A stretch of DNA of 6,114 nucleotides from Candidatus Galligastranaerophilus intestinigallinarum (lineage in GTDB: Bacteria > Cyanobacteriota > Vampirovibrionia > Gastranaerophilales > Gastranaerophilaceae): the NCBI GenBank assembly GCA_018715855.1, contig DVKW01000090.1, positions 1 through 6,114 of the forward strand, in the 5' to 3' direction. The translations under genes were made by a program, and so were the position numbers. How positions within the stretch are numbered: position 1 is the first letter of the stretch; each line of letters starts with the position of its first letter. Positions 1 through 5,893 of this stretch are shown here, in pieces. The notes under the pieces were generated by a model. That model had not been told where the DNA came from. It saw only the letters and a list, made by a program, of their open reading frames with translations, and ran no database searches.

Positions 1-657
1 TTCAGATTCAACTTCTTTAAAGCCTGCAATGCTTTTTTCTACAAGAATTTGATTTATAGGCGATTGTTGAAGCCCTGTTGTCACATATTGGTCATATTCA
101 GCTTCATTTTTGGCTATACCGCCGCCAGAACCCCCTAATGTAAAAGCGGGGCGAATAATGATAGGAAAACCTATTCTTTCAGCGAATTTTTTAGCACCTT
201 CATAATCAGAAACTATTTCAGATTCAGGAACAGGTTCGCCTATTTCATTCATTAAGTTTTTAAATAGTTCTCTATCTTCCGCTTTATTGATGGAATCGAT
301 GTTTGTGCCTAAGAGTTTTAAATTGTATTTTTCTAAAATGCCTGCTCTATGAAGCTCCATTGCAAGGTTTAAGCCCGTTTGGCCGCCCAATGATGCAATT
401 AAGCCATCGGGGCGCTCTTTTTTTATAATGTCTTCTAAAATATTTATATCCAATGGTTCTATATAAACTTTATCTGCAATGTTTTCATCTGTCATAATTG
501 TTGCAGGGTTTGAATTTACAAGAACAACTTTTATGTTTTCTTCTTTTAATGCTCTGCAAGCTTGCACTCCTGCATAATCAAATTCGGCGGCTTGGCCAAT
601 TACAATTGGGCCTGAGCCAATTACCATAACTTTTTTTAACCCTTGTATTTTTCCCAT
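1..657 (-). CDS. carB: Carbamoyl phosphate synthase large subunit, N-terminal part (3' end outside window)
   Basis: The large subunit makes carbamoyl phosphate from bicarbonate, two ATP and ammonia channelled from CarA, supplying PyrB (and arginine synthesis if present). The first 219 residues are visible, of about 1,070 usual for the family, and the frame is open to the window edge. They cover the pre-ATP-grasp domain and the start of the carboxyphosphate ATP-grasp domain: GSGPIVIGQAAEFDY at about 14-28, VNSNPATIMTD at 47-57, GGQTGLNLA at 91-99, KAEDR at 125-129, and IIRPAFTLGGSGGGIA at 167-182, with Arg129, Arg169 and the Gly-rich ATP loop at the same numbers as in E. coli CarB. The visible part ends in VEKSIAGFKEVESE, where the family normally has GWKE. 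The start ATG lies 18 nt after the carA stop with an AAAGGA site, so co-translation with carA is expected. Identity is very secure; only length and 3' end are unknown. Confidence 0.97.
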   Translation of the reverse strand, partial: MGKIQGLKKVMVIGSGPIVIGQAAEFDYAGVQACRALKEENIKVVLVNSNPATIMTDENIADKVYIEPLDINILEDIIKKERPDGLIASLGGQTGLNLAMELHRAGILEKYNLKLLGTNIDSINKAEDRELFKNLMNEIGEPVPESEIVSDYEGAKKFAERIGFPIIIRPAFTLGGSGGGIAKNEAEYDQYVTTGLQQSPINQILVEKSIAGFKEVESE

Positions 658-667
658 ATCTCAAAAT

Positions 668-673
668 TCCTTT
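668..673 (-). promoter_or_regulatory. Ribosome binding site of carB
   Basis: AAAGGA lies in the 18-nt gap after the carA stop, 10 nt before the carB ATG, somewhat further than at the other genes. It supports the ATG at 657-655 as the start; no other start codon in frame lies between the carA stop and this ATG. Confidence 0.7.
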
Positions 674-675
674 TT

Positions 676-1797
676 TTAAACATTTATCATATCATCAGCT
701 TTTCTAACAGGAAGCTTTTGATATTCCTTCATAAGCCCAACCCATTCATCAAAAATAACGGAAGCATCCGTTGGCCCCGGTTTTGCTTCTGGGTGGAATT
801 GAACCGCATAAATTTTTAACCTTTCTGATGAAAAACCTTCCATTGTGTCATCGTCTAAATTTTTGTAGGTTTCAAGCATAATGCCTGATAGCGTGTTTCT
901 ATCTACCGCATAGCCGTGGTTTTGGCTTGTTACCATAACTTTTCCCGTTTGAAGGTTTATAACGGGGTGGTTGCCGCCCCTGTGGCCATATTTTAATTTA
1001 TAGGTTTTAGCACCAAGAGCTATTGATAAAAGCTGGTAGCCCAAGCAAATTCCAAAAATAGGAATTTTACCTATTAATTCTTCAACCGTTTTTATTTCAA
1101 ATTCGCAATCAGCAGGGTCTCCGGGGCCGTTTGATAAAAACAAACATTTGTGGCCGTTTTCTAAAATTGTTTTAGAATCAACTCCAGCAGGATATACTGT
1201 AACCTTGCAACCTCTTTCAGCTAAAGAATTTACAATTCCTTGTTTTGTGCCGTAATCAATTAAGGCTAAATCAATCTCGCCATTTGGGTTTACAATGTAT
1301 GGTTCATTTGTTGTTACTTTAAATACAACATCTTTATCTGCCTTATGAATGCAAATTGCTGCTATTCTTTGGGTTATGTCGTCTTCTGTAAATATGGCAT
1401 CTGTTGTTACCATACATTTCATAACCCCTTTTTCTCTTATTTTTATGGTTAAACTTCTTGTGTCTATTCCTTCAATTCCAATAATGCCGTTTCTTTCAAG
1501 GTATTTGGAAATTGTTTCTTTAGATTTATAGTGTGAATCATTTTTACAAGCGTTTTTAACAATCATGCCAAGGCACCTTGGGCTAATTGATTCAAAATCT
1601 TCTTCGTTTATGCCATAATTGCCAATTTCAGGATATGTCATAACAATTATTTGATTAGCGTATGACGGGTCTGTTAAAATTTCTTGATACCCTGTCATAG
1701 ATGTATTAAAAACGATTTCGCCGATTTTTGTGCCAAATGCGCCAAATTGTTCGCCTTTATAAACTGTTCCATCTTCCAATATTAATGTTGCAAGCAT
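676..1797 (-). CDS. carA: Carbamoyl phosphate synthase small (glutaminase) subunit
   Basis: CarA hydrolyses glutamine and passes ammonia to CarB for carbamoyl phosphate synthesis. The 373 residues match the usual family length. The N-terminal CPSase small-chain domain carries NTSMTGYQEILTDPSY at 31-46 and GIEGIDTR at 107-114. The C-terminal class I glutamine amidotransferase domain carries LSNGPGDP at 221-228, the nucleophile elbow GICLGYQ with Cys251, KYGHRGGNHPV at 269-279, QNHGYAVD at 292-299, and FHPEAKPGPTD with His335 and Glu337. The Cys-His-Glu triad is therefore intact. The residue after CLG is Tyr instead of the more common His, and the last HPEA segment has Lys where Ser is common; neither removes a catalytic residue. 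The start overlaps the pyrF end by 16 nt and has a good ribosome site inside pyrF; carB follows 18 nt later. Assignment is secure. Confidence 0.98.
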   Translation of the reverse strand: MLATLILEDGTVYKGEQFGAFGTKIGEIVFNTSMTGYQEILTDPSYANQIIVMTYPEIGNYGINEEDFESISPRCLGMIVKNACKNDSHYKSKETISKYLERNGIIGIEGIDTRSLTIKIREKGVMKCMVTTDAIFTEDDITQRIAAICIHKADKDVVFKVTTNEPYIVNPNGEIDLALIDYGTKQGIVNSLAERGCKVTVYPAGVDSKTILENGHKCLFLSNGPGDPADCEFEIKTVEELIGKIPIFGICLGYQLLSIALGAKTYKLKYGHRGGNHPVINLQTGKVMVTSQNHGYAVDRNTLSGIMLETYKNLDDDTMEGFSSERLKIYAVQFHPEAKPGPTDASVIFDEWVGLMKEYQKLPVRKADDMINV

Positions 1798-2528
1798 AAT
1801 TCTTCCTTTATTTCTTCATAAATTTTTTCCATAGCTTCAATTTTATTTTCCGCTTTTGTAACCGCACGCCCTAAAACTATGTAATCAGCGCCCCTTTTAA
1901 TCGTAGCTGATGGGGTTGCTATTCTTTTTTGATCATCAACTAAGCTCCATTTTGGGCGAATGCCGGGGCATAAAACTTTAAAATCAGCCCCCAATTCTTT
2001 TTTAATTGCTTCAACTTCCATAGGTGATGCCACAACCCCATCAAGCCCTGCTTCTTTTGCTAAGTGTGCAAGTTTAATTGCAAAATCTGAAACATTTTTA
2101 TTTATTTCAAATTGTTTATCAAAAACTTCTTGAGAAATGCTTGTAAGCATTGTTACACCTAAAATAACAGGGGGCTTTTTGTTCATTTTTTCTGCCATAC
2201 TGTCTGCCCCTTCTCTTGCAGCCTTCATCATTTCTAAGCCGCCTGTACAGTGGATATTAAAGAAGTTTGCACCATTTAGAACAATATTTTCCGACGCTTT
2301 TTTAACAGTATTTGGAATATCGTGGAGTTTAACATCTAAAAAGAAATTGGCATTTTTAGATAAAATATAATTTACAACTTCTAAGCCATAACCCATAAAA
2401 AGCTGTAAGCCGACTTTAAAAGTACCTGTATATGGGGCAAGTTCAGAAACAAGTTCTTTTGCTTCTTCTAATTTTTCAACATCAAGTGCTAAAACAATTT
2501 TTTCTTTTATGTTGGAATCAATGTTCAT
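1782..2528 (-). CDS. pyrF: Orotidine-5'-phosphate decarboxylase
   Basis: PyrF decarboxylates OMP to UMP, the last step of the pathway. The 248 residues fit the short, type 1 bacterial form of this TIM-barrel enzyme. Visible are LALD at 13-16 (substrate Asp16), KVGLQLF with Lys38, the family signature LDVKLHDIPNTV at 64-75 supplying the Asp65-Lys67-Asp70 catalytic charge network, NIHCTGG at 91-97, GVTMLTS at 124-130, VLCPGIRP at 185-192, and the phosphate-binding end IVLGRAVT at 217-224 with Arg221. Nothing essential is missing. HCTGG replaces the commoner H-A-x-GG by a small polar change. The start codon overlaps the pyrC stop as ATGA, with AAGGGA 8 nt upstream. The 3' end runs 16 nt into carA. 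Placing pyrF directly between pyrC and carA differs from the Bacillus order. Assignment is secure. Confidence 0.98.
   Translation of the reverse strand: MNIDSNIKEKIVLALDVEKLEEAKELVSELAPYTGTFKVGLQLFMGYGLEVVNYILSKNANFFLDVKLHDIPNTVKKASENIVLNGANFFNIHCTGGLEMMKAAREGADSMAEKMNKKPPVILGVTMLTSISQEVFDKQFEINKNVSDFAIKLAHLAKEAGLDGVVASPMEVEAIKKELGADFKVLCPGIRPKWSLVDDQKRIATPSATIKRGADYIVLGRAVTKAENKIEAMEKIYEEIKEELCLQH
1804..1809 (-). promoter_or_regulatory. Ribosome binding site of carA inside pyrF
   Basis: AAAGGA sits 6 nt before the carA ATG and lies within the last codons of pyrF. It decides the start: the encoded N-terminus (MLATLILEDGTVYKG) aligns with the normal CarA beginning, so the 16-nt gene overlap is real and not a start-calling artefact. 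Confidence 0.75.
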
Positions 2529-3517
2529 AAAATTTTTCCCTTCAATATTTTACCTTCATACGGTGTTATTTTGCATTTAGATTCAAAGTTTTTACCTCGA
2601 ACAATGTATATTGCACCAAGGTCAACTTGAATTTCTTTTTTTGGTTTTATTCCTAAAAGTTTTGATGGCGCATAAACCATTTTTTCTAAGGTTAAATCAA
2701 GCCCAAATTGCATATAACTTAATGAAAATGCCGTTTCTAAGCCAACTATGCCATTTGGTGCTTCATTATAAGGTTTTAATTTTTCTTCTTTTGTGTGCGG
2801 CGCATGGTCTGTTGCAATAATATCTATAACGCCATTTTTAACCGCTTCTATAACGGCTTTTTTGTCTTCAATATTGCCTAAAGGCGGGTTCATTTTAAAT
2901 CTGCCTGTTTTATCAATGTCTTTATTTGTTAATGTAAAATAATGTGGGGCAGTTTCTGCAGTTATTTTTAAGCCTTCATCTTTTGCTTTTTTAATAACTT
3001 CAATTGTAGATTTTTTTGAAATATGGCAAAAATGAAGTTTTGGAATTGGGCACTCGCCTTTTTTGCTTAAATTTAAAACTTCTCTATATGTTTCAATTTG
3101 GCTTATGGCTTCGTTTGTTTCATCTTCCAGGTGAGATAAAATTAATTCCCCCTTCATTAGCGCCGCTTTAAATTTTTCTTTGTTTTGAACAGGCAAGCCA
3201 TCATTTGAAAAGGCAATACAGCCTGCTTTTTTCATCTCTGAAAAATTAACAAGTTCGGCGTTTTCATTTAAACCATAGGTTATTGCAGAAACAGGATAAA
3301 GGTCTATTTCGTTTTTAAACGGAAGCGCTTTTTTTAAAATAAATTTTGTAACTTCAACATCATCATTTACGGGGTTTGTATTCGGCATTGCTAAAACTGC
3401 CCCAAAGCCGCCTTTAATTGCAGCCTTTAGCCCTGTTTCAATTGTTTCTTTGTTTGTAAAACCGGGTTCTCTTAAATGAATATGAGTATCTATTAAAGAG
3501 GGAATTTTTTTAATCAT
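2525..3517 (-). CDS. pyrC: Dihydroorotase, class I type, short form
   Basis: PyrC cyclises carbamoyl aspartate to dihydroorotate. The amidohydrolase barrel is complete: DTHIHLREPG at 10-19 (metal ligands His12, His14; substrate Arg16), AMPNTNP at 43-49, FSNDGLPV with Asp106 at the bridging-ligand position, LSHLEDE with His129, FCHIS with His165, AETAPHYF at 187-194, KMNPPLG at 208-214, ATDHAPHT with Asp237 and His241, and APNGIVGLETAF at 253-264. At 330 residues it is about 90-100 shorter than the typical Bacillus-type enzyme. It begins directly at the strand leading into DxHxH, lacks the usual N-terminal beta-sandwich strands, has a shortened segment between His129 and His165, and stops just after the TPYEG-KGK region. 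The start is fixed by the ATGA overlap with pyrB and an AGGGG site. All active-site residues remain, so I infer a working enzyme. Confidence 0.96.
   Translation of the reverse strand: MIKKIPSLIDTHIHLREPGFTNKETIETGLKAAIKGGFGAVLAMPNTNPVNDDVEVTKFILKKALPFKNEIDLYPVSAITYGLNENAELVNFSEMKKAGCIAFSNDGLPVQNKEKFKAALMKGELILSHLEDETNEAISQIETYREVLNLSKKGECPIPKLHFCHISKKSTIEVIKKAKDEGLKITAETAPHYFTLTNKDIDKTGRFKMNPPLGNIEDKKAVIEAVKNGVIDIIATDHAPHTKEEKLKPYNEAPNGIVGLETAFSLSYMQFGLDLTLEKMVYAPSKLLGIKPKKEIQVDLGAIYIVRGKNFESKCKITPYEGKILKGKIL
2537..2542 (-). promoter_or_regulatory. Ribosome binding site of pyrF inside pyrC
   Basis: AAGGGA lies within the last codons of pyrC, 8 nt before the pyrF ATG. Together with the ATGA stop/start overlap it indicates coupled translation of pyrC and pyrF. 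Confidence 0.7.
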
Positions 3518-4398
3518 CTTAATTGCCCCTTTAAAATTTTATCAATAACCGCCATTCTTATATAAACCCCGTTTTCTGCCTGATTTAAAATGGTTTCGCC
3601 TGTTTTTGAATCTAATAATTCGGAACTTATTTCAATATCACGGTTAACAGGCCCGGGGTGCATTAAAATTGCATTTTTCGGGAAATTTTCCATATTCAAT
3701 GAATAATTTTTAATAAAATCTTCCTTGCTAATGGCTTCTTCTAACCTTTCGTTTTGAATTCTTAGCGCCATAACAACATCTGCACCATCAAGCGCTTTTT
3801 TTAAATCGGGTTCAAAAATGGCGCCATTAATATCTTCTCTAAAATATTCAGGCGCTGTTGTTATTACATTTGCGCCGAATTTTTTTAAAAGCGCAATGTT
3901 TGATTTTGCAACCCTTGAATGTTTGATATCGCCTATAATAACAACTTTTTTATTTTTTACGGTTTTAATTTTTTCTAACATTGTAAAATAATCAAGCAGG
4001 GCTTGTGTTGGGTGAGAAGATTTTCCTTCGCCTGCGTTTATAAAATGAACGGGCTTATAAAAATCAATTTGCTTTAATTCGTTAATTAAATTTTCTTCTC
4101 TTGTTCTTATAATGAATGTATTTATGCCGATTGCGCACAAATTGTTTATTGTATCTTTAATTGTTTCGCCCTTTTTACTTGATGATTTTGAAATATCAAA
4201 AATATATGGATGAGCGCCTAATCTGTTTATTGCGCATTCAAAAGAAAACCTTGTTCTTGTTGAATTTTCAAAAAACATTAAGGCAATATGTTTGGTTGAA
4301 TAGTTTGCATATTTTCCGCTTTTAAAGCTTGAAGCAGAATCAATTAGTTCTTCTATTTCAACTGTTGTGAGGTTTTCAATTGTATCTAAATGGCGCAT
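3514..4398 (-). CDS. pyrB: Aspartate carbamoyltransferase, catalytic chain
   Basis: PyrB joins carbamoyl phosphate and aspartate to carbamoyl aspartate, the committed step. At 294 residues it is close to the Bacillus-type catalytic chain, with both Rossmann-like domains. Carbamoyl phosphate residues appear in FFENSTRTRFSFE at 42-54 (Ser46-Thr47-Arg48-Thr49), SSSKKGET at 72-79 (Lys76) and Arg98. HPTQALLD at 129-136 supplies His129 and Gln132. The aspartate domain has GDIKHSRVAKSN at 156-167, LRIQNER at 212-218 and HPGPVNRDIEI at 247-257. HPTQ, KGET and HPGPVNR distinguish it from ornithine carbamoyltransferase. Two oddities: Arg98 is followed by Thr where ATCases nearly always have His, and NRDIEI stands where NRGVEI is usual. 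No pyrI regulatory chain lies beside it, as expected for unregulated trimers. It abuts pyrE (TAAATG) and overlaps pyrC by 4 nt. Confidence 0.97.
   Translation of the reverse strand: MRHLDTIENLTTVEIEELIDSASSFKSGKYANYSTKHIALMFFENSTRTRFSFECAINRLGAHPYIFDISKSSSKKGETIKDTINNLCAIGINTFIIRTREENLINELKQIDFYKPVHFINAGEGKSSHPTQALLDYFTMLEKIKTVKNKKVVIIGDIKHSRVAKSNIALLKKFGANVITTAPEYFREDINGAIFEPDLKKALDGADVVMALRIQNERLEEAISKEDFIKNYSLNMENFPKNAILMHPGPVNRDIEISSELLDSKTGETILNQAENGVYIRMAVIDKILKGQLR
3526..3530 (-). promoter_or_regulatory. Ribosome binding site of pyrC inside pyrB
   Basis: AGGGG, preceded by AA, lies 8 nt before the pyrC ATG and inside the last codons of pyrB. It matters because it supports the short PyrC N-terminus: the gene begins where translation is well signalled, so the missing N-terminal strands are not explained by a start called too late. 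Confidence 0.75.
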
Positions 4399-4980
4399 TT
4401 ATTTTCCTTTCCTAGACCCCGGTTTTACAAGCTCTAACCCTTGTTTGCACAATGGGCAATCATTTGGGTCATAAACAACAGGGTCTATTTTTAAAAGTGA
4501 ATTAATTTTTAATTTGTCATCCAATTTGCCTTGGGTTCTATCTACAATGCAGCCAACGCCTTTAATTTCAACGTCATATTCTTTAATTGCATCAATTGTT
4601 TCAAAAATGGTTCTTGCAGTTGTAATAACATCTTCAATAATAACAACTCTTTCGCCTTTTTTAAGGGTGTAACCCCTTCTTAATTGCATTACATCATCTT
4701 TTCTTTCAACAAAAAGATTTCTTTTTTTAGCTTGTTTTGCAACTTCATAGCCAAAAATAATAGCGCCTATTGCAGGGGCTATAATTGTGTCGTATTCAAT
4801 ATTTTCAAGTTTTTTTGCAAGCTCTTTACCTATAATTTCAACAATTTCAGGGTATTGATATAACTTTGCGCATTGAAAATACGTGTCGCTATGAAGGCCT
4901 GAAGTTAAGCAAAAATGCCCTTTTAAAAGCCCGTCTGCTTTCATTAAAAGTTCTTTAACATCAACTTTTGTATCATTCAT
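4399..4980 (-). CDS. pyrE: Orotate phosphoribosyltransferase
   Basis: PyrE transfers ribose-5-phosphate from PRPP to orotate, giving OMP. The 193 residues fit the short PyrE branch known from Thermus and many anaerobes. Visible are the N-terminal hood motif LTSGLHSDTYFQCAKL at 25-40, APAIGAIIFGYEVA at 68-81, VERKDDVMQLRRGY at 91-104 (the flexible catalytic loop region), the PRPP-binding segment VVIIEDVITTART at 112-124 with Glu116-Asp117, and a C-terminal CPLCKQG-LVKPGSR tail with Cys175 and Cys178 characteristic of that branch. The PRPP loop is unusual: TTART replaces the normal TTGGS/TTGKS, losing the glycine that contacts pyrophosphate. The gene starts 8 nt inside pyrD and ends immediately before pyrB. 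The enzyme family is clear from the hood, loop and tail together; full activity is inferred from its place among otherwise intact pathway genes. Confidence 0.95.
   Translation of the reverse strand: MNDTKVDVKELLMKADGLLKGHFCLTSGLHSDTYFQCAKLYQYPEIVEIIGKELAKKLENIEYDTIIAPAIGAIIFGYEVAKQAKKRNLFVERKDDVMQLRRGYTLKKGERVVIIEDVITTARTIFETIDAIKEYDVEIKGVGCIVDRTQGKLDDKLKINSLLKIDPVVYDPNDCPLCKQGLELVKPGSRKGK
4405..4410 (-). promoter_or_regulatory. Ribosome binding site of pyrB inside pyrE
   Basis: AAAGGA (in the longer purine run GGAAAGGAAAA) lies 6 nt before the pyrB ATG, over the last pyrE codons. The pyrE stop and pyrB start are directly adjacent as TAAATG, which favours re-initiation by terminating ribosomes. 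Confidence 0.75.
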
Positions 4981-5893
4981 CTCTCAGTTTCCTTTTTAAT
5001 TCATCTAAACTTTCTAAATTTAAGCTTTCAATAATTTTTGTAAGCTCATTAATTAATTTTATTGTTATATCGGGGTGGCAAAAATTTTCAGTTCCTATTT
5101 GAATGGCATCTGCCCCAACTGTTAAAAATTCTAAAACATCATCAATATTTGCAATTCCACCAATTCCAATTATTGGAATTTTAACAGAGGCTTTTATTCT
5201 TTTTACCATTGAAAGCGCAACCGGTTTAATGCACCTTCCCGATAACCCCCCTTGAACAAACATTTTTTTAATTTTTTTGTCAGGGGTAATTTCAACTTTA
5301 ACGCCAAGCCCTTTTAGAGTGTTAATTGCGCTAATGCAATCTGCGCCGTTATCTTCTGCGCTTTTAGCTAAACTTTCAATATCTGAAACATTCGGGGTTA
5401 ATTTTATAATTAAAAAGCCTTTATAAATTTTTCTGATTGCAGATGTTAAATTCCCCAAACTGTTTGGGTTTGTGCCAAATTCAAGGCAGCCTTGTTTAAC
5501 ATTGGGGCAAGACACATTAACTTCAATTGCCTTAATTTCTGCATTTTGGGCAATTTCTGCAGCTTTAATATAATCTTCAACTGTAGACCCTGCAAGGTTC
5601 ATAACATAATTTATATTTTTTTCTTTTAAAATGGGGAGTTTTTTTGAAATAAATTCTTCTATGCCAAGGTTTTCTAAACCAATTCTATTTATCATGCCGC
5701 CATAGGTTTCAAATAACCTTTCGCCTGAGTTCCCCTTTTTGGGTTCAATTGAAATTGCTTTTGTTACAATTGCGCCCAATTTTGAAACATCAATAAAATC
5801 ATCGTATTCATCACAATAGCCATAGGTGCCAGAAGCTGTCATTATGGGGTTTTGAAGTTTAAAACCGTTTAAATTAACCGATAAATCTACCAT
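4973..5893 (-). CDS. pyrD: Dihydroorotate dehydrogenase, class 1B catalytic subunit
   Basis: This FMN flavoprotein oxidises dihydroorotate to orotate; in class 1B enzymes electrons pass through PyrK (FAD, 2Fe-2S) to NAD+. The 306 residues match the class. Seen are ASGTYGY at 20-26, VTKAIS at 43-48 (FMN/orotate Lys45), GGMINRIGLEN at 65-75, VNVSCPNVKQG at 125-135 with the catalytic-base Cys129 diagnostic of class 1 (class 2 has Ser), IIKLTPN at 162-168 with Lys164, AINT at 189-192, GGLSG at 215-219, IIGIGGI at 241-247 and GADAIQIGT at 260-268. It is divergent in places: Arg70 in MINRIGLEN where a small residue is usual, NTLKGLGVKVE in place of NT-GMAID, GGLSGRCIKP in place of GGLSGPAIKP, and an extra Cys136. 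The adjacent, overlapping pyrK confirms the 1B type. Motif set and partner make the call firm. Confidence 0.97.
   Translation of the reverse strand: MVDLSVNLNGFKLQNPIMTASGTYGYCDEYDDFIDVSKLGAIVTKAISIEPKKGNSGERLFETYGGMINRIGLENLGIEEFISKKLPILKEKNINYVMNLAGSTVEDYIKAAEIAQNAEIKAIEVNVSCPNVKQGCLEFGTNPNSLGNLTSAIRKIYKGFLIIKLTPNVSDIESLAKSAEDNGADCISAINTLKGLGVKVEITPDKKIKKMFVQGGLSGRCIKPVALSMVKRIKASVKIPIIGIGGIANIDDVLEFLTVGADAIQIGTENFCHPDITIKLINELTKIIESLNLESLDELKRKLRDE
4989..4994 (-). promoter_or_regulatory. Ribosome binding site of pyrE inside pyrD
   Basis: AAGGAA lies 8 nt before the pyrE ATG, inside the last codons of pyrD. It supports the start that gives an 8-nt overlap with the pyrD TGA stop. Confidence 0.65.

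Noticed and set aside
658..675. carA-carB gap considered for a terminator or promoter
   Set aside because: Only 18 nt long, with no inverted repeat; it is accounted for by the carB ribosome site.
1349..1531. Plus-strand open frame of 60 codons opposite carA
   Set aside because: It lies wholly antisense to a clear carA; its hydrophobic composition is what the complement of AT-rich coding DNA gives, and no family motif is visible.
2137..2370. Plus-strand open frame of 77 codons opposite pyrF
   Set aside because: Antisense to the conserved core of pyrF; it shows no recognisable domain and its apparent membrane-like stretches follow from the T-rich complement.
2611..2820. Plus-strand open frame of 69 codons opposite pyrC
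   Set aside because: Antisense to the PyrC segment that includes the ATDHAPH motif region; leucine/phenylalanine-rich shadow with no supporting signal.
3514..4398. Possibility that this gene is ornithine carbamoyltransferase (because of the RT after FII)
   Set aside because: HPTQ instead of HPCQ, the SSSKKGET loop, HPGPVNR, and the position between pyrE and pyrC all indicate aspartate carbamoyltransferase.
5162..5180. Perfect inverted repeat with 9-nt arms and a 1-nt centre (AATTCCAAT-T-ATTGGAATT)
   Set aside because: It lies inside the pyrD codons for the conserved I-I-G-I-G-G phosphate-binding segment. A 1-nt loop makes a poor RNA hairpin and there is no T-run, so it is neither a credible terminator nor clearly an operator; AT-rich Ile/Gly codons explain it.
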